Positions 20,857 to 29,579 of a stretch of DNA of 39,650 nucleotides are shown in pieces. The position numbers and the translations under genes are program-made. The stretch spans positions 1 through 39,650 of IMG/VR virus record IMGVR_UViG_3300046616_000204; one strand, given 5' to 3'. This DNA comes from a virus. The notes below the pieces were generated by a model. The model was not told where the DNA came from, did not search any database, and was given only the letters and a program-made list of their open reading frames with translations. Within the stretch, counting starts at the first letter, position 1, and every line of letters starts with the position of its first letter.

Positions 20857-21957
20857 ATGGCGATTTTCCCCACTCTCGGCAATCAGACGCTGCCTTCGTT
20901 CTTCGGGAACAGCGACACGCCGTTCAACAACTCCAACACGCTCCTTAGCGTCGGTCTCGGCCTCCTCAGCGGCAAGACGGCACAGGATCAGGTCGGGCAG
21001 GCGGCGTCCAATCTCTACAATGCGAGGCAGGACGGGCGCACCTATAACCGCACCCTGCAGTTCCTGAAGCAGAACAACCCCGATCTGGCGCAGGCCGTGG
21101 AGGCTGGTGCGCTTGGGCCGGCTGACGCCTACAAGGAATACTACCGGCAGAAGCTGGAAGCCCAAAAGCCTCGCAACAACTTCCTGTCTGCGGGCGGAAG
21201 CCTCTACAACACTGAAAGCGGCCAGTGGATCAGCCCCCCGGCCGGCGCTGGCAATGATGCAGAATACGGGCTTGCGCCTCAGTATGGAGTTGATGCGCAG
21301 GGGAATCCCGTCATTCTCCAGCTGTCCAAGGGCGGCACGGCGAAGACGACGCAGCTACCGCAAGGCGTGACGCTCTCCAAGGAGCCGATCAAGCTGGATG
21401 CCGGTACGGAGTTCGTCCTACTCGATCCGATCACCCGTCAGCCTGTCGGGCGCATCCCGAAGGATTTGGCCGGCGCTGAACGTGCAAAGGCCATTGGTGA
21501 AAATGAAGGAAAGCAGATCGCGGCGGCTCCCGGAGACTTCCAGGCAGGACAGAACGCGCTCGATACCATCGCGGCGCTCCGCAGCGATCCATACAAGAGC
21601 CGTGGGACGGGCTTCTCCTCCCTAGGCAACATGATCCCAGGCACTGGCGGTTACGACTTCCAGAACAAGGTGGAGCAAGCCAAGAGCGGGGCATTCCTTA
21701 CCGCCATCCAACAGATGCGTGGCCTTGGATCGCTATCGAACGCAGAAGGTGGCGCAGCTACGGCAGCCGTCAACCGCATGAATACGGCGACTTCTGAAGA
21801 AGAGTTCAACGCGGCATTGGACGACTACGAAAAGATTGTCCGTCAGGGCATGGCTCGCGCCCAGGCTCGCCTCCAGCAAGGCGGCGGACAGGCTCCTGCG
21901 GCGGCTCCAGCTGGCGGCAATGTCGATGATCTCCTCAAGAAATACGGCGGTCAGTAA
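20857..21957 (+). CDS. Probable ejection/internal virion protein II
   Basis: A 366-residue protein with hydrophobic N-terminal stretches (LLSVGLGLLSG), a middle rich in Gly and Pro, and a helical C-terminal part. FQNKVEQAKSGAFLTAIQQM followed by GLGSLSNAEG recurs in internal virion proteins of podoviruses. An Ala/Pro linker precedes DDLLKKYGGQ. It shares one base with the next gene (TAATG). Likely enters the host during infection. Confidence 0.65.
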   Translation: MAIFPTLGNQTLPSFFGNSDTPFNNSNTLLSVGLGLLSGKTAQDQVGQAASNLYNARQDGRTYNRTLQFLKQNNPDLAQAVEAGALGPADAYKEYYRQKLEAQKPRNNFLSAGGSLYNTESGQWISPPAGAGNDAEYGLAPQYGVDAQGNPVILQLSKGGTAKTTQLPQGVTLSKEPIKLDAGTEFVLLDPITRQPVGRIPKDLAGAERAKAIGENEGKQIAAAPGDFQAGQNALDTIAALRSDPYKSRGTGFSSLGNMIPGTGGYDFQNKVEQAKSGAFLTAIQQMRGLGSLSNAEGGAATAAVNRMNTATSEEEFNAALDDYEKIVRQGMARAQARLQQGGGQAPAAAPAGGNVDDLLKKYGGQ

Positions 21958-24347
21958 TGGCAATGCTCTCGGCCCAGCCGAACGCAAAAGGGCTACTTTC
22001 GGCAGGCAACATTGACCTGTCAAAGCGCCCTGTGGTCAAAAACCCTGACGGATCGGTTAGCACCGTGCGTTCCATGTCGTTCAATGAGGACGGCAGGGAA
22101 ATCCTTGTTCCGACCGTCTCCCCAGATGGGCAGTTGCTCGATGAGGATCAGGCCATTGACCTGTATCACCGCACCGGCCAACACCTCGGCATGTTTGATA
22201 ACCCTGACGATGCAACCGCATACGCTCAGACTCTCCATAGCCAGCAAGAACAGATGTACGCGCAGCCGCAGGAGGCACCGAAAATGGACCGCATGCAGCA
22301 GCTCTCCACGGCTCTTGTGAATGCCGACAAGGCGGGTGATGTAGAGGCAGCAAAGACCATTGCCGCTGAAATCATCCGCATGCGCGGCGCACAGAAGCAG
22401 CCAGAAGAGCAAAAGCCGACGCCGAGCGGTCGTCACCTGACCTATGAGGAAGGCCTAGCCGCGATGGATGCCGAAGGCGCGAATGGCGCCGTTGGCACTG
22501 GTATGATGGGCGCGCTTGAGGGCGTTCCTGTCATCGGCCCATATGCCAAGAGCGGCCTTCAAAAGCTCTCCGCTGGCATTTCATCGCTGATCGACGGCGA
22601 GAGCTACGACACGAACCTGAAACAGGCTCAAGCCCTCACCGACGAGGCGCAGCGCGCGCATCCTGGCATTAACATGACGGGACAGGTTGCTGGTGCTGTC
22701 GGGAGCATGATTCCCCTCGGAGCGACGGGCGTTGGAGCTCGTGCTCTAGGCATAGCTGGGCCTACCTTCCGTGGCCGTCTTGCCATGTCCGCTCTCTCTG
22801 GTGGCGGTATTTCTGCGGCAGATACGGCGGCAAGGGGCGGAGACGTTCGGGATGTAATCGGAAGTGGCGAAATCGGTCTAGGCATTGGTGCTGCCGTTCC
22901 GGTCCTCGGTGCTGGTATTAGTGCCGGTCTCCGTGGCGTTGGCAACACCATCTACCCACTAGCGAATTCCATCCTAAACCCTGCGGCAGAGGCCGGCCGG
23001 CGCGTTGGAACAGCGGTAGCCCGAGACGCAGCCGCAAACCCCGCTGGCGTCCTGAGTGCCGCCGACGAAGCGGTGGCCCGTCAAGCCAACGTACCTCTGG
23101 TCAATGCAGATCGCGGCGGGGAAGTAACACGCGCGCTTGCTCGGTCGGTCGCGAACCAGTCACCAGAAGCGCGTGCCATCATCAATAATACCGCTGATGA
23201 CCGCTTTGCGGGGCAGTCTGGCCGCGCCATCAACTTCGTTCGTCGCCTCACGGGTGGGAATGCCGACGATATCGCCCACCAGGAAGCGATCCGCCAGCAG
23301 GCACGCGCGGTCAATACGCCAGCCTATCAGGCAGCAAATTCGGCTCCTGAAGCACAATCGATCTATACGCCCACTCTGCAGCAGTTAATGCAATCGCCGT
23401 CGTTCCGGTCTGCGGTCAATCAGGTGCCGCGCCGATCGGCAGACCGTGGTGCCGTGCAGGGCTTTAGGGAAATTGGAAACCCGTTTTCGGTCAATAGCCG
23501 CGGAGACTATGTTCTTCGCCAAAGGGCTGACGGGACGCTGGTAACGCCTTCGCTGCAGTTCTGGGACCAAGTTAAGCGCAACCTCGATTCGTCCATCAGC
23601 AAGGTTCGTGGGGATCGCACGCGGACTGCTGATCTTGAGGCTCTTCGCGGGCGCCTTGTCGAGGAGTTGGACAATGCTGTCCCGGCATATCAGACGGCTC
23701 GCCGCGGTGCCGCAGGGTTCTTCGACGCGGAAGACGCTCTGGACGCCGGCAGGAGCTTCCTGAACACCCCACGCTCTATTCCTGAGGCTACAAGAGCTAT
23801 TCGTGGCTTCTCGCCAGCCGAACGCCGTGCCTTCGAAACTGGCTATGCATCGGAGCTTATCGATAAGCTCAAGGTTCCCGGTGATCGGACAAACGTCATC
23901 AATTCGGTGTTCGGCAACCAGGCATCTCGTGAACAGATAAACTTGGTGTTCGGCCCAGAGCGCGCCAGACAACTGGAAGCGTATGTTCGCGTCGAAGGCC
24001 TCGCTGACCGCTTACGTGGAGCCATGGGCAACTCGACCACTGCCCGACAGCTTGTCGAGATGGGGCTTGGAGCCGGTGGCGGCGCATATCTTACTGGCGA
24101 CTGGAAAGGTGCCATTGCAGGCGCTGCGGCGGCTCGTGGCGCTCGCTACATCGGCCAGCGTGCTGACGCACAGGTGATGGAGCGCATGGCGCATCTGCTG
24201 ACAACAGACAACCCTGGGAATCTTCGCCTTGCAGTACAGCAGGCAGCGAGAAACCCGGCTTACATGCGAGCATTGCAGTCACTTGAGGCGGTGGTTGGAG
24301 CTCCAGCGCGCGGCGCAGGGCCGGCGATATCATCGCAACGTCAGTGA
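21957..24347 (+). CDS. Large internal virion/ejection protein III
   Basis: A 796-residue protein, the largest virion gene. Residues 17-95 (NIDLSKRPVVKNPDGSVSTV to HSQQEQMY) form a small N-terminal domain seen in several podoviral internal proteins. Around 185-330 lies an Ala/Gly-rich hydrophobic region that could enter membranes, followed by long helices. It occupies the place of P22 gp16 (609 residues), needed for DNA transfer across the inner membrane. Its last 7 bases overlap a small convergent gene at 24341. Confidence 0.7.
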   Translation: MAMLSAQPNAKGLLSAGNIDLSKRPVVKNPDGSVSTVRSMSFNEDGREILVPTVSPDGQLLDEDQAIDLYHRTGQHLGMFDNPDDATAYAQTLHSQQEQMYAQPQEAPKMDRMQQLSTALVNADKAGDVEAAKTIAAEIIRMRGAQKQPEEQKPTPSGRHLTYEEGLAAMDAEGANGAVGTGMMGALEGVPVIGPYAKSGLQKLSAGISSLIDGESYDTNLKQAQALTDEAQRAHPGINMTGQVAGAVGSMIPLGATGVGARALGIAGPTFRGRLAMSALSGGGISAADTAARGGDVRDVIGSGEIGLGIGAAVPVLGAGISAGLRGVGNTIYPLANSILNPAAEAGRRVGTAVARDAAANPAGVLSAADEAVARQANVPLVNADRGGEVTRALARSVANQSPEARAIINNTADDRFAGQSGRAINFVRRLTGGNADDIAHQEAIRQQARAVNTPAYQAANSAPEAQSIYTPTLQQLMQSPSFRSAVNQVPRRSADRGAVQGFREIGNPFSVNSRGDYVLRQRADGTLVTPSLQFWDQVKRNLDSSISKVRGDRTRTADLEALRGRLVEELDNAVPAYQTARRGAAGFFDAEDALDAGRSFLNTPRSIPEATRAIRGFSPAERRAFETGYASELIDKLKVPGDRTNVINSVFGNQASREQINLVFGPERARQLEAYVRVEGLADRLRGAMGNSTTARQLVEMGLGAGGGAYLTGDWKGAIAGAAAARGARYIGQRADAQVMERMAHLLTTDNPGNLRLAVQQAARNPAYMRALQSLEAVVGAPARGAGPAISSQRQ

Positions 24348-24475
24348 AACAGTGAGAGCGTCCACGCGCCCATGTCGTGGGCGTAGTTGGCCTTCATCCA
24401 CCACCCGATAGGGATAAGCACTGCCGCGGCGAGGAAGTAGCTGACTACAGCGATTGCGTCGGGTTTATCGTTCAC
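24341..24475 (-). CDS. 44-residue membrane protein, antisense cassette
   Basis: A small protein starting (GTG) MNDKPDAIAVVSYFLAAAVL, with one membrane helix at about 8-27 and a short polar tail ending WTLSLFH. Its GTG overlaps the stop of the exported-protein gene upstream on the same strand (GTGA), the usual sign of coupling. Its stop overlaps the end of the ejection gene by 7 bases. Too short for most gene callers. With its partner it forms a leftward two-gene unit inside the rightward late operon. Confidence 0.6.
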   Translation of the reverse strand: MNDKPDAIAVVSYFLAAAVLIPIGWWMKANYAHDMGAWTLSLFH

Positions 24476-24714
24476 TTGCAAGGGCTCCAAACGAGTTCCG
24501 ACTTATCCCAGCACTGATGGGCTTTCTTGAGAACGACAGCAAGCCTGTCAAGCTGGCCACAAGCCTTGTCGGAATCTGCTTGTGAGATTGGCTTTCCGTT
24601 GAATTCGCCCATCCGGCAAGCGGCATGGTTCTCGTAAAACCGCTCTTTCAGAGCATCCACATCGTCGGCCATCGCGGCGGACGAAATCAGCATAAAAGCA
24701 ACGAGGTAGCGCAT
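24472..24714 (-). CDS. Exported 4-Cys protein, antisense cassette
   Basis: An 80-residue protein with a short signal peptide MRYLVAFMLISSAAMA, cut after A16. The mature 64 residues have four cysteines (33, 52, 68, 79), enough for two disulfides in the periplasm. ATG 24714 begins the signal peptide and overlaps the divergent start of the next late gene in the palindrome CATG; its ribosome-binding site is weak. The gene is opposite to all neighbours. P22 carries sieA and immI genes at the comparable place, so a superinfection-exclusion role is a reasonable guess. Confidence 0.65.
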   Translation of the reverse strand: MRYLVAFMLISSAAMADDVDALKERFYENHAACRMGEFNGKPISQADSDKACGQLDRLAVVLKKAHQCWDKSELVWSPCK

Positions 24715-26044
24715 GGAAATCCGTGAGGTTGTCGCGGCTGGCCCGGGCTGGACGCAGGTGCGCGCATCAGATGGTAACACGTATACCCTGAGTGGCACAA
24801 GAAACTGGCGAAATAACAACCCCGGGAACCTTGAATATGGGGATTTCGCGCGGTCGAAAGGCGCTGTCGGGACTGATGGGCGCTTTGCCGTTTTCCCGTC
24901 CTATGAGGCGGGCAGGCAGGCTAAATCCTCGCTTCTGTTCGATAGCCCAAGGTACGCCGACAAGACTATTGCGGGAGCGATTACGCAATATGCTCCTAGC
25001 TTTGAGAACGACACGCGGGGCTACTACAGCCGAATAGCACGAGATGCTGGCGTCACCCCAGACACGCCACTCTCCAGCCTTGACGAAGGCCAGCGAGGTT
25101 CGTTGCTCGATTCGATGCAGCGCGTCGAAGGCTATCGCCCCGGTCGGGTGACGGATGCTTATGGAAATCCGGTCAGCGCCGGCCTTCTGAACAGCTACAC
25201 GCCAATGGCGGACATCCCGAACGCGCCGACGCCAACGTCAAGGCCTCCCGACCTTGAAGGCATCCTGAACACTCCAGAGCCCGTCAGCCCTGCGGAATAT
25301 GCTGCCTATAGCTCCCCCCTCACTTCCGTCCAACGCGCTCCATTGAAGGACGTAGACATGCGTGTCCAGCAGCCCACCATGCAAACCGTTCCTGAATTGA
25401 AGTATGACCGGTTCGCGACGACGCTCCCGACGCTCTCTGACGAGGCACGATTTGCGACGAACACTGTCGCCTCTGGCAAGAACGCCGTTCGTCGCGGTCT
25501 CCTCGACCAGCAGCTTGACGCCGGCATTCTCCCATCTCTCGACAACCCCGCCTATGCGGCAATGCAGCAGCCCGATTACGTGGACCCCACGGTAACGAGC
25601 GCCTACGCCGAGCCGGACTCGATCAAGACGGCTGCCGTCCAGCCTCCGGCCTTCGATGCGCAGCCTGGGCTCTCAGGTGGACTCCTATCGCCTCAAGAGC
25701 AGAAGGCCGTGGCAGCACAGCGCGCCTATCTCGAAAGCCAGCCGTTCAACAAGGCTCCGTCGCAGTTCGGCAGTAAGGCCAAGGAAGCGGCAGGCAGCAT
25801 CCTCGGCGCCGTCCTTGGTGGACTCACGCTCGGGCCTGTCGGCGCTCTCGGCGGCGGTCTCCTTGGCAATGTCGTCACGCGCCCCGGTGGGATTCTGGGG
25901 ACCAGCAGCCCCTCTTACTTCCCGGATGCGCCAAAATCTCAATCTCGCGGGGACGGGTCGCTGACCTCATACGGGCAGTCCGTAGCGAATACCTCCGGTC
26001 AATTTTCCCGAGCGATGGCGTCGGGTGGCAAAGGTCTCTACTGA
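24713..26044 (+). CDS. Virion protein with lysozyme-like N-domain
   Basis: A 443-residue structural protein. Residues 30-145 (NWRNNNPGNLEYGDF, GTDGRFAVFPSYEAGRQAK, IAGAITQYAP, LLDSMQRVEGY) match a domain found in phage virion proteins linked to peptidoglycan degradation at entry. The rest is Pro/Ala-rich and then hydrophobic (ILGAVLGGLTLGPVGALGGG), perhaps membrane-inserting. GAGG lies 7 bases before ATG 24713. It overlaps the fibre gene (ATGA-type). Likely ejected or tail-bound; the catalytic residue is not certain. Confidence 0.72.
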   Translation: MEIREVVAAGPGWTQVRASDGNTYTLSGTRNWRNNNPGNLEYGDFARSKGAVGTDGRFAVFPSYEAGRQAKSSLLFDSPRYADKTIAGAITQYAPSFENDTRGYYSRIARDAGVTPDTPLSSLDEGQRGSLLDSMQRVEGYRPGRVTDAYGNPVSAGLLNSYTPMADIPNAPTPTSRPPDLEGILNTPEPVSPAEYAAYSSPLTSVQRAPLKDVDMRVQQPTMQTVPELKYDRFATTLPTLSDEARFATNTVASGKNAVRRGLLDQQLDAGILPSLDNPAYAAMQQPDYVDPTVTSAYAEPDSIKTAAVQPPAFDAQPGLSGGLLSPQEQKAVAAQRAYLESQPFNKAPSQFGSKAKEAAGSILGAVLGGLTLGPVGALGGGLLGNVVTRPGGILGTSSPSYFPDAPKSQSRGDGSLTSYGQSVANTSGQFSRAMASGGKGLY

Positions 26045-26937
26045 TGGCGAAGAACACGATTTATGATTATTCCACGTCGGCTGGTAGCAATACCGACATC
26101 GCCGGGATTGGCGTCCTCGGGACGAACGCGGTCAATAACTTCGACGATGCATTCCGAACCATCATGGCGCAGATCGCCACGGATGTTTCGCCGCGGCGCC
26201 TGTCGATCCAGGGCGCGCTCTACGGCCTGACGCTCTCCAACAACGCAGGGGATGTGACCAACGATATCGACATTGCCGTTGGTATGGCGACGACGGACAG
26301 CACGACAGATCCGCGCACGATGGTCCTGTCGTCCGCCCTCACCAAGCGCCTCGACGCTACATGGGCAGTCGGCACGAACCAGGGCGGTCTAGACACCGGC
26401 ACGGTTGCCGACAACACATATCACGTCTGGCTGATCCAGCGGTCGGACACAGGCGTCGTTGATGCAACATATTCTCTGTCTGCCACGTCTCCGACGATGC
26501 CCGCGAACTTTGACCGCAAGCGCCGTATCGGATCTGTTATTCGATTCCTGGGAACAATTCTGGCCTTCCAGCAGCTTGGAGACGTCTTTCTCCTTACATC
26601 GATCATCACGAACCGGAGCAGCACTGCGGCATTCGCACCTGCGCTTATCGCGGTTTCCGTCCCTGCTGGGATCAATGTTCAGCCAATCCTCCAAAGCATC
26701 CTTAACACAGGCGCCACTTCGAACGTCACAATCAGCATGGGCAATGGGACTGCATCTGGCATTCTCGCTGCGGTTCAGGCGGAAGTTTCTTCCAGCACTA
26801 ACACCATTATCATCGGCCCCGCGTTCTGGACCAATACATCCAGGCAAATCTACTATTCTGTGACGATTGGCGCCGGGACAATCACAAGCAACACATTGGC
26901 CACGCTTGGATGGGTGGACCCACGAGGGAGGACCTAA
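26044..26937 (+). CDS. Tail fibre/receptor-binding protein
   Basis: A 297-residue protein. The N-terminus AKNTIYDYSTSAGSNTDIAG and NNFDDAFRTIMAQIA resemble the virion-attachment part of short fibres of alphaproteobacterial phages. The remainder is strand-rich with many Thr, Ser and Asn and ends in a likely trimer beta region. It would recognise the host surface. It is followed by a small gene that may be its chaperone and by the opposite surface-modification gene. Confidence 0.72.
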   Translation: MAKNTIYDYSTSAGSNTDIAGIGVLGTNAVNNFDDAFRTIMAQIATDVSPRRLSIQGALYGLTLSNNAGDVTNDIDIAVGMATTDSTTDPRTMVLSSALTKRLDATWAVGTNQGGLDTGTVADNTYHVWLIQRSDTGVVDATYSLSATSPTMPANFDRKRRIGSVIRFLGTILAFQQLGDVFLLTSIITNRSSTAAFAPALIAVSVPAGINVQPILQSILNTGATSNVTISMGNGTASGILAAVQAEVSSSTNTIIIGPAFWTNTSRQIYYSVTIGAGTITSNTLATLGWVDPRGRT

Positions 26938-26938
26938 A

Positions 26939-27286
26939 ATGTTCGTTGAGCGTGATAATAATGGCAAAGTCATTGGGCTTTACCTTGAGATGTTCCCGCT
27001 GATTGCGGAAGAAGAACTCCCCGACGACAACGATGAAATCCAAGCCTTCCTTAACCCGCCACCTGGGCCATTCGTGCTCCAGAAAATGCTACTTTGGGCA
27101 CGGCTGACCGATAAGGAGGCCGATACCGTTGATGCAGCCATGGCAGCACAGCCGGCACGACTGCGGGGAATATGGAATTCCGCCACAGAAATTCGCTCCG
27201 ACAGCGAGTTCTTTGGGACATTGGAGGCGTTTCTTACCGCTTCGCTAGGCGCTGATCGTGCGGCCGAACTTCTGCAGCAGGAGTAG
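26939..27286 (+). CDS. Possible fibre-assembly protein
   Basis: A 115-residue acidic protein, MFVERDNNGKVIGLYLEMFP, with GGGAGGA before ATG 26939. The N-terminal strand pair followed by EEELPDDNDEIQAFL is seen in small proteins placed after fibre genes, where some act as assembly chaperones. C-terminal half helical. Last gene of the main late run; its stop is 3 bases from the end of the convergent fusion gene. Confidence 0.55.
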   Translation: MFVERDNNGKVIGLYLEMFPLIAEEELPDDNDEIQAFLNPPPGPFVLQKMLLWARLTDKEADTVDAAMAAQPARLRGIWNSATEIRSDSEFFGTLEAFLTASLGADRAAELLQQE

Positions 27287-27289
27287 GGT

Positions 27290-29455
27290 CTATTTGGATG
27301 AGAGCGCGGCACCAATGCGGGCTATTGTGTTCTCCAGTTCCGCAACTCGGTGTTGGAGGTTTTGGTTCTCCATAATTCTATAGTGATTTTCTGGAAGAAG
27401 TTGGTTTATCTTCCGCAAAAGAAAATTGCTCTGCGTTATGGACCCTGGCATGGGCTCGCGCGATCCTAAAATATCGCCAACTTTTTCTTCTATCAGCAAC
27501 AGGTCATTGAGATCGACGGCATTGTTTATTTCGATAAGGCCATCCCCTCTGGAGATATAATACAAATGAGGGAATTGCGCCGAGAGAACATCGAAAAGCT
27601 CGCTGAATTTGGCGACTACGCCAACAACATCGCACTTGAAGCGGTCAACAATATCTCCGATTGAAAACTCAACGATCACCCTTCGGGTTTTCTTAAGAGC
27701 TTCATCTGCGCCGCTCAATACAACGTCGGTGTATCCTTCAACGTCAATCTTCAACAGTGCGATATGGTCGATGCGCAGCTCTTCCACCAATGTATCTAGC
27801 TTTCGCGCAGGTACTTTGTAGCCAGACGTTCCGTCTACACCAGCGCCGATTTTAGCATTGGTTCCTGAGCCGGAGAATGTGATTTCTCCGTCTAGGTCGG
27901 CGATCGCCAAACAATGGGACTCTATGGGAGAGCCGGAGATGTTCTTCTTCAGTAGTTCATGATTCAGCGGGGAAGCTTCGATAGCAACAACACGAGCAGA
28001 AGGAACTACCCTGCTCATGAAAAGGCTGTTGATCCCAACGTTTGCGCCGATGTCGACGAAAACCTCACCATCCGAAACCAAACGGTTGTAAAGGCAAAGC
28101 TGATTGGCCTCCCATACGCCAGTTGATTCGATCGTTTTCGAGATAATAGTTTCTGCCTCGTCAATCCGGACGGGGAAGTGTACGCCGGCGAACGAAAATT
28201 CTAGTATCTTGCTCACAATTTTCCTCGGTTCTGTTTCTGTTGTCTTCGCCGTTTGGAGCCGGAAGGAGTGCCGTCTTAATAGGTCGCCACGCAGTCGTTT
28301 GGCAATCGACTTGGATAGCTTTAGCAATCTCCCCCGTAAAACTGGAGGAGAGACTATTACTGGCTCCGTCACCCGGACAGAAGGCTGATTATCATCAGTG
28401 GTCGCCGTTTTCGGCTCCCACACTGCCGGATCAAGGCCATAATATCCACGTTCCTTGCGCAGTTTATTGGGCTGCCAAGGCGGCACCTTAACGTCGTCAA
28501 CGCTCGTCAAGCGCGATAGGAGTACGCTCCATAGTTCTGGCGAAAACGCGTGCTGCAATACCGTCGGCCCAGAAAATGCCCAAGACTGCACTTTTGGGTG
28601 GAAAACATGTGTCTTCTTCCCAAAGGCCACGGCTTCCATACCAACTGATGACGCCAGAGTGGCAACGGACACGTCAGCGTCGGAAGCTAGAATTTCATAA
28701 GTATTGGCTTCAATGAGTTCTGCGCCCAATTCCAAGATCACAGCCGCAACTACCGGATTGCCTGGGTCAAGCGGATGCGGTTTGATGAAGACTCGTCTAC
28801 CGTCCATGACATTCCGGAGACCAGAGACCGCTTCTTGGGCGCCGATAAAGCTCCCGTTTTTGATTAGCGTCCGGTCCGCCGACGTTTGAGCAAAGAATAC
28901 CAGCGCACCATTCAGGTCAGTTGGTGCACGGTTCAGATACGTCGATCGCACGCGCTTGACTGACGTCTCTATCACAGCTGCGTCTAACGCCAACTCCGGC
29001 GGGAAAGCTCCATCGAAATGCCGAGACATCCGGAAGGACATTGCGTAGTCCTGAAGGAACCTCAGGGGGCTGATGCCGATATCGACCCACGGTATTCCGC
29101 AAGCATCTAAAATGCGCTGGAGTAGCGGAGACAACTCAAACGAGACTACTAGGGCTCCTAGATAGTCATCGGCAACGCTCTTGATAAGGGCTGGCGATGG
29201 CTCTTCTTCAAAGTGCCTTGCCCAAGAAGACATACAGGGGACAGAGCCCAGAATTCCGTACCAGGAGCGCAAAAGGTCGCCAGCGTCGAAGGGCTCTGGT
29301 CCGGCTAGGCGTATTTCCGTTGGAAGCCCCGTAAGTGACCTAAGCAACGGTGAGATGTGTGAAAATACCCACCGCACGTTTTCGATTTGGCTGCGCTCTC
29401 CGGCGTAGGTGCGAAAAACATCTCCGGTAAAGACTATGCGATCGATCTCAGGCAT
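27290..29455 (-). CDS. GT-B glycosyltransferase-FkbM methyltransferase fusion
   Basis: A 721-residue cytoplasmic protein. Residues 1-320 resemble a GT-B capsular-polysaccharide glycosyltransferase of the KpsC/KpsS/LpsZ kind: KPHP at 225-228, YEILASDADVSVATLASSVG (about 253-272) and MEAVAFGKK. A basic linker (about 370-410) leads to an FkbM-type SAM methyltransferase: VDIGANVGINS 467-477, E493 in AIEASP and LKIDVEG 568-574. The end is a coiled coil (693-715). The pair of activities fits adding and O-methylating a sugar on surface polysaccharide. It opposes its neighbours and is AT-richer (27361-27420: 20 G/C of 60; portal 13801-13860: 36 of 60), signs of a moron acquired by transfer. Confidence 0.82.
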   Translation of the reverse strand: MPEIDRIVFTGDVFRTYAGERSQIENVRWVFSHISPLLRSLTGLPTEIRLAGPEPFDAGDLLRSWYGILGSVPCMSSWARHFEEEPSPALIKSVADDYLGALVVSFELSPLLQRILDACGIPWVDIGISPLRFLQDYAMSFRMSRHFDGAFPPELALDAAVIETSVKRVRSTYLNRAPTDLNGALVFFAQTSADRTLIKNGSFIGAQEAVSGLRNVMDGRRVFIKPHPLDPGNPVVAAVILELGAELIEANTYEILASDADVSVATLASSVGMEAVAFGKKTHVFHPKVQSWAFSGPTVLQHAFSPELWSVLLSRLTSVDDVKVPPWQPNKLRKERGYYGLDPAVWEPKTATTDDNQPSVRVTEPVIVSPPVLRGRLLKLSKSIAKRLRGDLLRRHSFRLQTAKTTETEPRKIVSKILEFSFAGVHFPVRIDEAETIISKTIESTGVWEANQLCLYNRLVSDGEVFVDIGANVGINSLFMSRVVPSARVVAIEASPLNHELLKKNISGSPIESHCLAIADLDGEITFSGSGTNAKIGAGVDGTSGYKVPARKLDTLVEELRIDHIALLKIDVEGYTDVVLSGADEALKKTRRVIVEFSIGDIVDRFKCDVVGVVAKFSELFDVLSAQFPHLYYISRGDGLIEINNAVDLNDLLLIEEKVGDILGSREPMPGSITQSNFLLRKINQLLPENHYRIMENQNLQHRVAELENTIARIGAALSSK

Positions 29456-29579
29456 TCGGGACTCGAAAGTTTAAAGACGGAAATGCTTTAGATCAAATAC
29501 CCCTAGTTTCCAACCCGGTTATCTCCGGCGGCGGTTTCTCAAGGCCAAGCCTTTCTAATCCTCACAATCTGGAGCTTTC
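29456..29579. promoter_or_regulatory. Divergent gap, possible moron promoter
   Basis: This gap separates the leftward fusion gene from the endolysin gene. On the minus strand TTGGAA (29508-29513) and TAAAGC (29485-29490) are 17 bases apart, 30 bases before the fusion gene's ATG; a weak but possible promoter. GGAG lies 6 bases before the endolysin ATG. No operator-like repeat seen. Confidence 0.35.
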
